From JALXCH01 sp964495805 (GTDB taxonomy: Bacteria; Calditrichota; Calditrichia; RBG-13-44-9): a stretch of DNA of 64,000 bases. Positions within the stretch are counted from its first letter, which is position 1, and each line of letters starts with the position of its first letter. Shown piece after piece: positions 26,327 through 33,834 of this stretch. The notes below the pieces were generated by a model, which was not told the origin of the DNA, made no database searches, and saw only the letters and a program-made list of their open reading frames with translations. The translations under genes and the position numbers were made by a program. The DNA lies in the NCBI GenBank assembly GCA_964495805.1, contig CAZBWV010000042.1, positions 62,001-126,000 of the forward strand. The letters are read 5' to 3'.

Positions 26327-26815
26327 CTACGATGCCTGAGTATCCTTCCATGTACGATACGGCTGTTTCATCAGCATGGCGTTGTAGTACCGTACGTCTC
26401 CGGTTACTTCCTCACCCAGCCACTCCGGTTTTTCGAATGCTTCGTCTTCGGATTTAAGTTCCACCTCAGCCAGAATCAACCCTTCGTTTTCGCCATAGAA
26501 TTCATCTACTTCAAAGGTGTGGTTCCCCACCGGTACCAGATAGCGGGTTTTGTCAATGACTCCCGGTTCACAAATTTTAAGCAGATTTTCCGCATCTTCC
26601 CGGGGAATTTCAATCTCCCACTCGAACCGGCTGGCACCGCTCTCGCTACCGATCCCTTTTACCGTCAGGTAACCTTTGTCTCCTTTTATCCGAACCCGTA
26701 CGGTGCGTTCCGGTACTGAGGAGAGGTAACCCTGAACAATTCGAATTGCTCTGGTTGCCTGCTTTTTAAATTCATCGCTTTTTACCAGAAACTTTCGTTC
26801 AATTTCCTGCGCCAT
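26327..26815 (-). CDS. CYTH-domain protein (triphosphate tunnel metalloenzyme fold)
   Basis: 162 residues that form a whole CYTH domain. The signature EIERKFLV stands at residues 4-11, followed by RTVRVRIKGDKGYLTVKG, FEWEIEIP, and FEVDEFYGENEGLILAEVELKSEDE, giving the alternating acidic and basic residues that line the tunnel. Proteins of this fold act on triphosphate-containing substrates such as inorganic triphosphate, thiamine triphosphate or ATP in the cytoplasm. A good ribosome-binding site (GGGAGC) precedes the ATG. It is last in a group of three small minus-strand genes; the middle gene is an Mth938-like protein and the first may be another CYTH relative. Confidence 0.9.
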   Translation of the reverse strand: MAQEIERKFLVKSDEFKKQATRAIRIVQGYLSSVPERTVRVRIKGDKGYLTVKGIGSESGASRFEWEIEIPREDAENLLKICEPGVIDKTRYLVPVGNHTFEVDEFYGENEGLILAEVELKSEDEAFEKPEWLGEEVTGDVRYYNAMLMKQPYRTWKDTQAS

Positions 26816-26954
26816 TTTTAGCTCCCTGCAAAGTTTGGTGGTTCATTCTCAAAACGGTATTTTTTAAGAGGTTGCTCCGTAAATTCGTTTTCTTGTGGAC
26901 TCTCGCGAACAGGCTGCAGTAAGCCGAACGGAGAGTCGGGCGTTCCATTCGGGT

Positions 26955-27356
26955 TTAGCAGGTTCCGTGCGCCAGCAGAGCAACTTTTTCGCCACGCCGG
27001 AATCGCTCGTTGTACATCCGGCAGGCTTCCGGAGTGGTGGCAACTATCAGCTCTTTGCCCTGACGGCGAATGAATTCTTTCACCTCTTCCGGCACTTCCA
27101 CGGCTCCTAAAAAGCCGTTTCCGATAATCAGTGTGTCGATGTCCGCCTGTACTGCTTTTTCCACCATCTCCATAGTTAGGCGGTGTCCCCTGCGTTCCGA
27201 CCAGGACTCCAGATGCTCTCCGATCAGTCGGATATCCTTTCCTGCTCCGATGATGGTGCCGTCTGAGCGCTTGGCATGTTCCCGACCCTTGATGACAAAT
27301 CTGCCCCAGCTGACTTCCTGGATGGGTCCTGTTTCAAAACGGAACGACTCTCTCAT
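26955..27356 (-). CDS. Mth938-like domain protein (DUF498 family)
   Basis: 133 residues matching the Mth938-like family: RFETGPIQEVSWGRFVIKG at the start, DTLIIGNGFLGAVEVPEEVKEFI in the middle, and the C-terminal TTPEACRMYNERFRRGEKVALLAHGTC. The fold is known from structural genomics and from human AAMDC; no enzymatic activity is established. GGAAGGTGA precedes the ATG. It sits between a CYTH protein (139 bp downstream) and a CYTH-like protein (45 bp upstream). Complete length. Confidence 0.87.
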   Translation of the reverse strand: MRESFRFETGPIQEVSWGRFVIKGREHAKRSDGTIIGAGKDIRLIGEHLESWSERRGHRLTMEMVEKAVQADIDTLIIGNGFLGAVEVPEEVKEFIRRQGKELIVATTPEACRMYNERFRRGEKVALLAHGTC

Positions 27357-27401
27357 CGGTCACCTTCCGCCTTTTTCAAGCAAATGAACGGACTGATTTG
27401 A

Positions 27402-28004
27402 TTATTCCTCTTTGAATGAATAGTTCAAGCCGATGGAACGCTTCATGGCTTTGATGTAATTCACGTTCTCGTAGTGGTCCAATCCCAGCTTTTTCACCGT
27501 GGAAATAACCAGTTCGGGATCGGCATGTTCCACAGCGATGGTTTTAATGGGTTTACCGTTGAAGGTTACTTCGGCAATTTCCACAATGCAATCGTCAATG
27601 GTGTAGCCATAGCGTTTTTTGAATACATCCACAATATGCAGTTCCGGCGCCGGTTTGATGAGTTCATTGAGGTATTCTTCGTAGGTGTATTCATCCTTCT
27701 GGAAATATGGCATGGGAATGTTAAAAGCTTTGTACACCACCGCCAGGTCGGTGATATGGATGGGAAATCCCGCTTTCATGATAGGCGTCCACTGTTCTAA
27801 CCCGTCCTGATTCACCCGCAGCAGAGTTTTGATGTCCATCAGCATATCGCGGATCTTAGTGTTGTCGTTACTCTTCTCGGACAGGATGTAAATCTCTGAG
27901 CTTTCGCGCACCTTACCCTGCGGATACTGCTGAATGGCCTGGATGCCATCGGTGAGTTCGTCTCCAAATGTCCGCCATTCCCAGCGTGGAATGATTTTCT
28001 CCAT
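27402..28004 (-). CDS. CYTH-like protein, tentative
   Basis: 200 residues beginning MEKIIPRWEWRTFG. The pattern is reminiscent of CYTH proteins linked to polyphosphate metabolism: SSEIYILS, then KIRD and MDIKTLLR, MKAGFPI with basic residues, and later DDCIVEIAEVTFNGKPIKTIAVEHADPELVISTVKKLG, which resembles the second half of a tunnel fold. The usual EXEXK start is not present, so the assignment is uncertain. AGGAGA precedes the ATG. It is the first gene of the three-gene group that ends with a genuine CYTH protein, and it is divergent from the sensor operon at 28417. Confidence 0.5.
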   Translation of the reverse strand: MEKIIPRWEWRTFGDELTDGIQAIQQYPQGKVRESSEIYILSEKSNDNTKIRDMLMDIKTLLRVNQDGLEQWTPIMKAGFPIHITDLAVVYKAFNIPMPYFQKDEYTYEEYLNELIKPAPELHIVDVFKKRYGYTIDDCIVEIAEVTFNGKPIKTIAVEHADPELVISTVKKLGLDHYENVNYIKAMKRSIGLNYSFKEE

Positions 28005-28272
28005 AACATGTCTCCTGCGTTTATGATGTTTGATCTTGGTTTCTCATCGTACCAATCAGTGACAAATAATATGCCAGGAATCCGAAAAATCCTGCTCGAA
28101 AGCATCTTTTTATGGGAACCCGGGATGCACCGATGGGCTCCGCTTTGTTTTTTGTGAAAAATAAAGCCCTGCAGGCATTCCGAATAGGCGTATGAAAAGA
28201 GCATTCCGGAAAAGCGGCGATTTTTTCCGATAGCTCAGGAACAAGAAGGTTCGCATGAGCGGGCGAATATCT
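28005..28272. other. Left part of the divergent intergenic region
   Basis: The gap between the CYTH-like gene and the sensor gene is 412 bp. The left two thirds hold no convincing open frame or RNA gene. The right third holds the dyad array and the sigma54-like promoter described separately. Confidence 0.4.
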
Positions 28273-28326
28273 GGCGATGTTTCGCCGGATGGCGACCATT
28301 CGCCAGCAAATTGGCGACTACTCGCC
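28273..28326. promoter_or_regulatory. Three tandem dyads GGCGA-N4-TCGCC, putative activator binding sites
   Basis: Three identical-arm dyads occur at 28273-28286, 28291-28304 and 28313-28326, start-to-start 18 and 22 bp apart, each with a 4-nt spacer. Each is preceded by T, and the rightmost extends to an 8-bp arm (28310-28317 with 28322-28329). Their centres lie at about -137, -119 and -97 from the start site predicted by the sigma54-like promoter, the usual place for NtrC-type activator sites. A further 7-bp inverted repeat with a 13-nt loop is at 28345-28371. Confidence 0.7.
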
Positions 28327-28389
28327 AATTTTAGTTGATCTGAATGGTCGGATTGGTTAAGTTACCGACCAAATGGAATTTCCGCCGGA

Positions 28390-28406
28390 CTGGCAAGATT
28401 TTAGCA
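28390..28406 (+). promoter_or_regulatory. Sigma54-like (-24/-12) promoter of the sensor operon
   Basis: CTGGCAAG at 28390-28397 and TTAGCA at 28401-28406 match the -24/-12 consensus with exactly 10 nt between the GG and GC pairs; two of the conserved positions differ. Transcription would begin near 28417. The operon encodes a sigma54-dependent activator, so autoregulation is likely. Confidence 0.6.
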
Positions 28407-28416
28407 ATTGGGTGGC

Positions 28417-29370
28417 ATGAAGCAAAACATTGAGGACATCTTGAAGCGCAAATGGGTTTTTTTGCCGGGCTTTGTGCTGGTGAGCCTGGCGTTGATGCTG
28501 CTGACCATTTTTTTCTACCACCGTGTGCTGGACATTCGACAACCGTTTCCGGAGACCGGGAATGACGAAACCAATCTGATGCAGGAGGCGGAAAAGCCGG
28601 TGGTGTATTTCGGAGTTATTTCCCGATATCCGCCTACGCTGATTTACCAGGGCTATCAGCCATTAATGGACTATTTGAGTGAACAAACACCTTACCACTT
28701 TGAGTTGAAACTGAGCGGTTCCTACCAGCAAACAGTGGAGCAACTGGCCCGTGGAGAGGTGGCTGCTGCGTTTCTGGGTTCTTACATTTATGTGCTCACC
28801 CGTCACCGATACGGATTACAGGCGATTTTAAAACCGTTAAACGAAAATTTTGAACCGTATTTCCATTCCGTACTGATTACCCGGGCTGATTCACCCATTT
28901 ACCGGGTACCGGATTTGAGGCACAAAAAGCTGGCACTGCCTTCCCGGCAATCTTTCTCCGGCAACTGGTTGTTGCGGTACGAACTATCCCGTTTCGGGTT
29001 AACTCCCGCCGATCTGGATTCCATCCATTACTTCTCCCATCACCATACCGTGGTTTACCAGGTGCTAAAGGGGAATTTTGACGCCGGGGTGGTGAAGGAT
29101 CGCGTGGCGCGGGAATATCTCAATCGGGGAATTCGCATCTGTGCGTTTTCTTCGCCCGTTCCCGGTTCGCCCATTGTCATTTCCCGAAAATCCCCGCCAC
29201 AGGTAGTGGCGGCTATCCGGGATGCGCTGCTAAAAGTGGATGTGCATCGGGAGCCGTATCGTCAGCTGGTGAGCCGATGGGATAAGGAGTTTGCTTACGG
29301 ATTCGTGGAAGCTTCGGACAGCGATTACGATTCTATTTTAAAGATTATTGGTTCGAATAAAGGAAGATAA
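28417..29370 (+). CDS. Membrane-anchored PhnD-like periplasmic binding protein (sensor component)
   Basis: 317 residues. A single membrane helix (about 14-36, VFLPGFVLVSLALMLLTIFFY) lacks a cleavage site, so the protein is probably anchored with its binding domain in the periplasm. The body matches the phosphate/phosphonate-binding PhnD family: VYFGVISRYPPTLIYQGYQPLMDYL, then the family phrase ARGEVAAAFLGSYIYVLTRHRYG, and FSGNWLLRYELSRFGLTPADLD. Such proteins in front of a kinase act as ligand receptors rather than transport subunits. The start is debatable: the ATG at 28417 coincides with the predicted sigma54 start site; a TTG at 28441 has GAGGA 4 nt before it and would leave a 24-nt leader. 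It is 60 bp before the histidine kinase gene. Its ligand is unknown. Confidence 0.85.
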   Translation: MKQNIEDILKRKWVFLPGFVLVSLALMLLTIFFYHRVLDIRQPFPETGNDETNLMQEAEKPVVYFGVISRYPPTLIYQGYQPLMDYLSEQTPYHFELKLSGSYQQTVEQLARGEVAAAFLGSYIYVLTRHRYGLQAILKPLNENFEPYFHSVLITRADSPIYRVPDLRHKKLALPSRQSFSGNWLLRYELSRFGLTPADLDSIHYFSHHHTVVYQVLKGNFDAGVVKDRVAREYLNRGIRICAFSSPVPGSPIVISRKSPPQVVAAIRDALLKVDVHREPYRQLVSRWDKEFAYGFVEASDSDYDSILKIIGSNKGR

Positions 29371-29430
29371 CCGGAAGGCGTTCCTGTGAGAGAGCGTTTT
29401 CCTTGAATATAAGCAAGAAAAAGGGAGTTC

Positions 29431-30921
29431 ATGTCGCCGGTTAAAGCCATTCGACACAGCCTGAAGACGCGCATGGTGCTCACCGTGGGAGCGGTAATTA
29501 CCCTGTTGATGCTGGTGATTTCGCTGGGAATTCTGTTTCAGTGGCGTTCGCTCATTCTGAACAAGCTGCACAATCGGGCGGAGTCCGTGACCCGGGCGTT
29601 TGCCATTTCGGTATTGGATGCGCTGATTTACGGTGAGAAAGGGAACTTCCAGGCGGAAGATTTACTGGAATCTTACATTAACGATCTGAAACGGCAGGTG
29701 CCCGGGATTCGGTCCATTGCAGTGCTGGATAACCAGCGGAGGGTGATTGCCCACAGCGACCCATCCCGGTACAATCAGGTGTTCAACGATTCACTGTCGA
29801 TTCGGTTGAGCCGGGTGAATCGTCTGGTGAGCGGTATCTACTTGTCTCAGGAATACGGCTGGATCATCGAATCCGTTCTGCCCCTGCAAATTGCCGGAAA
29901 ACGGTGGGGGGTACTGCGCATTGCTTTTGATGCGGAAAGGACGCGAGCGGAAATTCGCCAGCTTTTCCTGCTGTTGCTTTCGCTCACCGCACTGGTCATT
30001 GTCGCTACCCTGCTGGTCCTTTCGTATCTGATTGGCCGACTGGTGAATTCGCTGGAGCAGTTAGTGGAAGCGATGGATACCATCGATCTGGAATCGGATC
30101 GGAGCCTGCATATTCCCCATTCGGTGCACCGCCACGACGAAATTGGCTTTTTAATTGACCATTTTGAGATGTTACGCCAGCGGCTGGCACAATCCCGCAA
30201 GCAACTGATTCAGGCACAGAAGCAGATTTACCACGCAGAAAAACTGGCTTCCATCGGAAGGCTGGCCTCCGGCGTGGCGCACGAAATCAACAATCCCCTG
30301 AACGGCATTAAAAATTGCATCTACGCCATCCAGCGCGACCCGGAAGACCGGGAACTGCTTGGTGAATATCTGGAACTGATGAACGAAGGACTGACCCATA
30401 TCGAAACGGTGGTGCAAAAGCTGTTAGGGTTTGCCCGTAAACAGTCCCGTTCCCTGGAACCGGTGGACGTGAACGAAGCGGTAAAACGGGTGGTGCAACT
30501 GCTGGAATTCCGCTTGCAACAGAAACAGGTTACCCTGGAACTGCACCTGCAGGAGGATTTACCGCCCATCAAAGCGGATTATCATCTGATTCAGGAAGTG
30601 TTTATGAATTTGCTGCTGAACAGTTACGATGCGGTGAAGTCGGGAGGGCGAATTTCCATTCGAACCGAACAGCCGGACGATCAGCACATTGGCATTACCG
30701 TGGAGGATGACGGAGTCGGCATTCCCCCGGAGGAATTGCCCCGCATTTTCGACCCGTTTTACACCACCAAGGAACCCGGGGAAGGAACCGGTCTGGGGCT
30801 TTCGGTGGCGCTGGGAATTGTGGAGTCGCATGGCGGTTCCATTCAGGTGAGGAGCGAACCGGGCAAAGGAACGCAGTTTTATGTGCTGCTTCCTGTGGCA
30901 GGGGAAGAAGAGAACCATTGA
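29431..30921 (+). CDS. Sensor histidine kinase of the three-gene signalling operon
   Basis: 496 residues. A membrane helix (about 17-39), a periplasmic sensor region (about 40-170; DLKRQVPGIRSIAVLDNQRRVIAHSD, a double-Cache/PAS-like strand pattern), and a second helix (about 178-205) are followed by a HAMP-like linker. Then come the kinase core with phospho-acceptor His284 in GVAHEINNPLNGI, N-box NLLLNSYDAV, G1 DDGVGIP, F-box FDPFYTTK, and G2 GTGLGLSV. It should autophosphorylate in response to the PhnD-like receptor and pass phosphate to the NtrC-type regulator that follows after 50 bp. AGGGAG precedes the ATG. Confidence 0.94.
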   Translation: MSPVKAIRHSLKTRMVLTVGAVITLLMLVISLGILFQWRSLILNKLHNRAESVTRAFAISVLDALIYGEKGNFQAEDLLESYINDLKRQVPGIRSIAVLDNQRRVIAHSDPSRYNQVFNDSLSIRLSRVNRLVSGIYLSQEYGWIIESVLPLQIAGKRWGVLRIAFDAERTRAEIRQLFLLLLSLTALVIVATLLVLSYLIGRLVNSLEQLVEAMDTIDLESDRSLHIPHSVHRHDEIGFLIDHFEMLRQRLAQSRKQLIQAQKQIYHAEKLASIGRLASGVAHEINNPLNGIKNCIYAIQRDPEDRELLGEYLELMNEGLTHIETVVQKLLGFARKQSRSLEPVDVNEAVKRVVQLLEFRLQQKQVTLELHLQEDLPPIKADYHLIQEVFMNLLLNSYDAVKSGGRISIRTEQPDDQHIGITVEDDGVGIPPEELPRIFDPFYTTKEPGEGTGLGLSVALGIVESHGGSIQVRSEPGKGTQFYVLLPVAGEEENH

Positions 30922-30971
30922 CGCTTTTCCGCAACGACAGTTTTTACCGAATCAGTAAAGATTGGTGAACC

Positions 30972-32330
30972 ATGAGAATTCTGCTCATTGAAGACGAAAA
31001 GATTACCCGCATCAGTTTAAGCAACACGCTGAAAAAGGAAGGCTATCAGGTGTCCAGCAGCGAAACGGCACGGGAGGGACTGGAGCTTTTCCGCAAGCAG
31101 CCGTTCGATGTGGTGATTACCGATCTGCGCTTACCCGGGATGAGCGGTCTGGATGTGCTGAAAGAGGTAAAAAAACACTCCCCGGACTGTACGGTGATTG
31201 TGATGACGGCTTACGGAACGGTGGAAACGGCGGTGGAAGCACTGAAGCAGGGAGCCTACGACTACCTGACCAAACCGTTTTCCCCGGACAAGCTGTTAAG
31301 CATGTTGCAGCATGTTCAGCAGTTTCACCGCGTACTGGATGAGAACATTCGTTTGAAGAAGCGGCTGAAGCTGTTTGAGCATCGCGTGCTGGTGGGCAAC
31401 TCCCCACCCATGCGCCGGTTGATGGAGACCATTCAGCACGTAGCGCGGCACGATTACACGGTGCTGATTCAGGGGGAAAGCGGAACGGGTAAAGAGCTGG
31501 TGGCGCGCGCCCTGCATTATCATAGTCCGCGCCGTGAGAAGCCGTTTGTTCCCGTCAACTGTGCGGTGATTCCGGAGACCCTCCTGGAGAGCGAACTGTT
31601 CGGACATGAGAAGGGTGCTTTTTCCGGTGCTATCCGTCAGCACATCGGTTATTTTGAGCGTGCCAACCATGGTACGCTATTTATTGACGATATCGACGAT
31701 TTACCCATGCCGTTGCAGGTGAAACTGCTGCGGGTGCTTCAGGAACGGGAGTTTCATCGGGTAGGTGGAACCGAAGCGGTGCAGGTGGATGTGCGGGTGA
31801 TTGCTGCGACAAAAATCGATTTGAAGGAGCGAGTGGAGCAAAATTTGTTTCGCGAGGACCTGTACTACCGTTTGAACATCATCCCCATTCGGGTACCGCC
31901 GTTGCGGGAACGGAAAGAGGACATTCCCGCCCTGTTTGAGCATTTTCTGGAAAAACACGGGGCGCGGGAGAAAATCTCGCTGCTTACTCCGGATTTGCTC
32001 CGGCGTTTGATGGCTTACCACTGGCCGGGCAACGTGCGAGAGCTGGAAAATATTGTGGAGCGGTTTATTGCCCTCTCGGACATGAAAAACCTGCATCCGG
32101 AGACGTTGCTACCCGATCTGGCGGTTGCTCCTGCGCCGGTTGAATCATCAACGGTTTCCGAAGATGTGTACCCGCCGTACCAGCAGTTTATGGAAGCCAA
32201 AGAGCAGGAGATCATCCGATGGGCGCTACAAAAGGCGAACGGAAATGTGTCCCGTGCAGCGGAACTGCTTCAGTTGCCGCGCAGCACACTGCGTAGTAAA
32301 ATGGAGCGGTTAGGGATGCAGGGTCGTTAG
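30972..32330 (+). CDS. NtrC-family sigma54-dependent response regulator with variant key motifs
   Basis: 452 residues: receiver (1-120; phospho-acceptor Asp51 in VVITDLRLPGMSG), AAA+ domain (about 138-365; Walker A GESGTGKE) and a C-terminal Fis-type helix-turn-helix (about 412-450; GNVSRAAELLQLPRSTLRSKM). Two motifs differ from the consensus: the sigma54-contacting loop reads GAFSGA instead of GAFTGA, and Walker B reads LFIDDID instead of LFLDEIG, i.e. the catalytic Glu is Asp. Both changes are conservative, so activity is likely. It is the last gene of the sensor operon and a candidate for binding the three dyads at 28273-28326. Confidence 0.95.
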   Translation: MRILLIEDEKITRISLSNTLKKEGYQVSSSETAREGLELFRKQPFDVVITDLRLPGMSGLDVLKEVKKHSPDCTVIVMTAYGTVETAVEALKQGAYDYLTKPFSPDKLLSMLQHVQQFHRVLDENIRLKKRLKLFEHRVLVGNSPPMRRLMETIQHVARHDYTVLIQGESGTGKELVARALHYHSPRREKPFVPVNCAVIPETLLESELFGHEKGAFSGAIRQHIGYFERANHGTLFIDDIDDLPMPLQVKLLRVLQEREFHRVGGTEAVQVDVRVIAATKIDLKERVEQNLFREDLYYRLNIIPIRVPPLRERKEDIPALFEHFLEKHGAREKISLLTPDLLRRLMAYHWPGNVRELENIVERFIALSDMKNLHPETLLPDLAVAPAPVESSTVSEDVYPPYQQFMEAKEQEIIRWALQKANGNVSRAAELLQLPRSTLRSKMERLGMQGR

Positions 32331-32347
32331 TCCCTTTTTTTTCCCGG

Positions 32348-32878
32348 TTAGTTCTTGCCGGAATGTAACAATTCGATCAGGTCTGCCTCAAAAGTGGTCT
32401 GCGGAACTTCCACCATCCTGCCGATTTCTTTACCTGCCCGGAACACAATAAACGTGGGAACGCGCTGGACGTGATATTTCTTTGCCGAATCAAACGGGTC
32501 GTGTCGTTGCCGGTCAACTCCGTACAGGGTAATTTTCAGATGAGGGTTGTTGGCTTCCGATAGTGCTTTCAAAAAGCCGGGCACACCCGCTTTCGAGTCC
32601 GGGCACCAGATACCCATTACGCACACAATTTCTACATCCTGCTGGATCGTGCGGAGCTGTTCAACCACCGCCGGATCCGGCTGGTAAATCATGTATTCAG
32701 CTTTCCAGTCGGGAATCTCGTTCCACAGGTCCTGTGGTGTGAACCTGCCCACCAGAATTTTCATGCCTTTGTATTCCTGAGTCTGATAGGCGCTTTCCGG
32801 TTCGGGCTCTTTTTTCTGGCAGGATGAAACAACCGTAGCCAGAATCAGCCATCCAATCAGCAGCATACGGAATTTCAT
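32348..32878 (-). CDS. Thioredoxin-fold lipoprotein with a single active-site cysteine
   Basis: 176 residues. The lipobox VSSC gives a mature N-terminus at about Cys20. A thioredoxin-like fold follows from about residue 70; the active-site segment reads GIWCPDSKAG, a CxxS arrangement with only one cysteine, and the cis-proline motif RVPTFIVF is present. With one cysteine it cannot be a standard disulfide reductase, but it could act as a mixed-disulfide isomerase or reductase, or bind thiols in the periplasm. Its start overlaps the stop of rodZ by 4 nt (ATGA), so it is co-translated with it. It converges with the response-regulator gene, 17 bp away. Confidence 0.82.
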   Translation of the reverse strand: MKFRMLLIGWLILATVVSSCQKKEPEPESAYQTQEYKGMKILVGRFTPQDLWNEIPDWKAEYMIYQPDPAVVEQLRTIQQDVEIVCVMGIWCPDSKAGVPGFLKALSEANNPHLKITLYGVDRQRHDPFDSAKKYHVQRVPTFIVFRAGKEIGRMVEVPQTTFEADLIELLHSGKN

Positions 32879-33813
32879 GGTGTGCCTCCCTGTGTTGTGG
32901 TGGAATCGGTTGTAGAGGGGGATTGCGACGTGCGGGTAGTGTCCTGTGCTTTTTTACGCGATTTGCGAATACGCTTTTCCGCGATGCCTTCCGGAGTCAG
33001 CACCAGCCGTACCACTACCTCGTCTGCATTGCCCATCACTCCCAGGTCCTTTCCGTTCAGCCAGATGTCCACCCCGTCTGCGCGACCCAACAGCAATTGC
33101 ACGGATTGCGCCGCCTCGATTTGGCGCTTCAGTCCGGGCGACATGATATAATCGGTGGTGTCCCGGGAATCCCGAATTTCTCGAATCCAGGTACGCTGCA
33201 GCGCTCGTAATTCCACCTTTACCGCACCGGCTTGCTGGCTCCGGCTCACTGTATTCCCGGACAATTTGGGTGTCAGCAAGCTGTCCTGCTCCTGAAGCTC
33301 TTCAATAAAATCCGACACGGTAATTTCCTTCACTTCGAAGCGGGTATTTTTGAGCAATACATACTGCTGGTAGGCAAAGTAGCCCACCACCCCGATTAAA
33401 ACAATGGTTACTGCAATCCAGAAGTAGCGGTACCATCGGTCCAGGTTGACTCCGTGGGGAAGTCGCGGGCGGTGAGGTCGAGGGGAGGGAATGGAAACTT
33501 TCTCCGGTTCTTCAGGCGGAACGGGTTCCCGGGCGGTTTCTTCTGATGGTTTGTCCTCGTCGGAAGCAGCCGGTGTTTCCGGAGCCCCAAAGAACAGGTT
33601 AAAATCATGCCAGATTTCCGGGGTGTCCTCGCCAATTTCCTTCAGGTAGCGTTTAAAAAAGATGCGGTTGTAGCCGGAGGGGAGTTCTTCCAGCCGGCCC
33701 TCTTCGATCGCCTTCAGGTATTTTAGCGGTAGCCGGGTACGCCGGGCAATATCCTCCAGCCGAATTCCCTTGCGAATTCGTGTTTCTTTCAGATTCTCGA
33801 AAAATTCTTTCAT
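32875..33813 (-). CDS. rodZ: RodZ-like protein: cytoplasmic HTH, membrane helix, periplasmic domain
   Basis: 312 residues. An N-terminal HTH_25 domain (about 1-75; LKETRIRKGIRLEDIARRTR, then AIEEGRLEELPSGYNRIFFKRYLKEIG) is followed by a Pro/Glu-rich linker, one membrane helix (about 132-150, YFWIAVTIVLIGVVGYFAY) and a periplasmic region. The last part (about 195-290; VKVELRALQRTWIREI, LNGKDLGVMGN) resembles the DUF4115 domain of RodZ. RodZ links MreB to the cell-wall elongation machinery. It ends in a Ser/Thr/Gln tail. Gene order recJ-rodZ-thioredoxin suggests one operon; recJ ends 21 bp before it. No mre genes are in the window. Confidence 0.82.
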   Translation of the reverse strand: MKEFFENLKETRIRKGIRLEDIARRTRLPLKYLKAIEEGRLEELPSGYNRIFFKRYLKEIGEDTPEIWHDFNLFFGAPETPAASDEDKPSEETAREPVPPEEPEKVSIPSPRPHRPRLPHGVNLDRWYRYFWIAVTIVLIGVVGYFAYQQYVLLKNTRFEVKEITVSDFIEELQEQDSLLTPKLSGNTVSRSQQAGAVKVELRALQRTWIREIRDSRDTTDYIMSPGLKRQIEAAQSVQLLLGRADGVDIWLNGKDLGVMGNADEVVVRLVLTPEGIAEKRIRKSRKKAQDTTRTSQSPSTTDSTTTQGGTP

Positions 33814-33834
33814 CTCTCCAACCGAAAATGAGTT

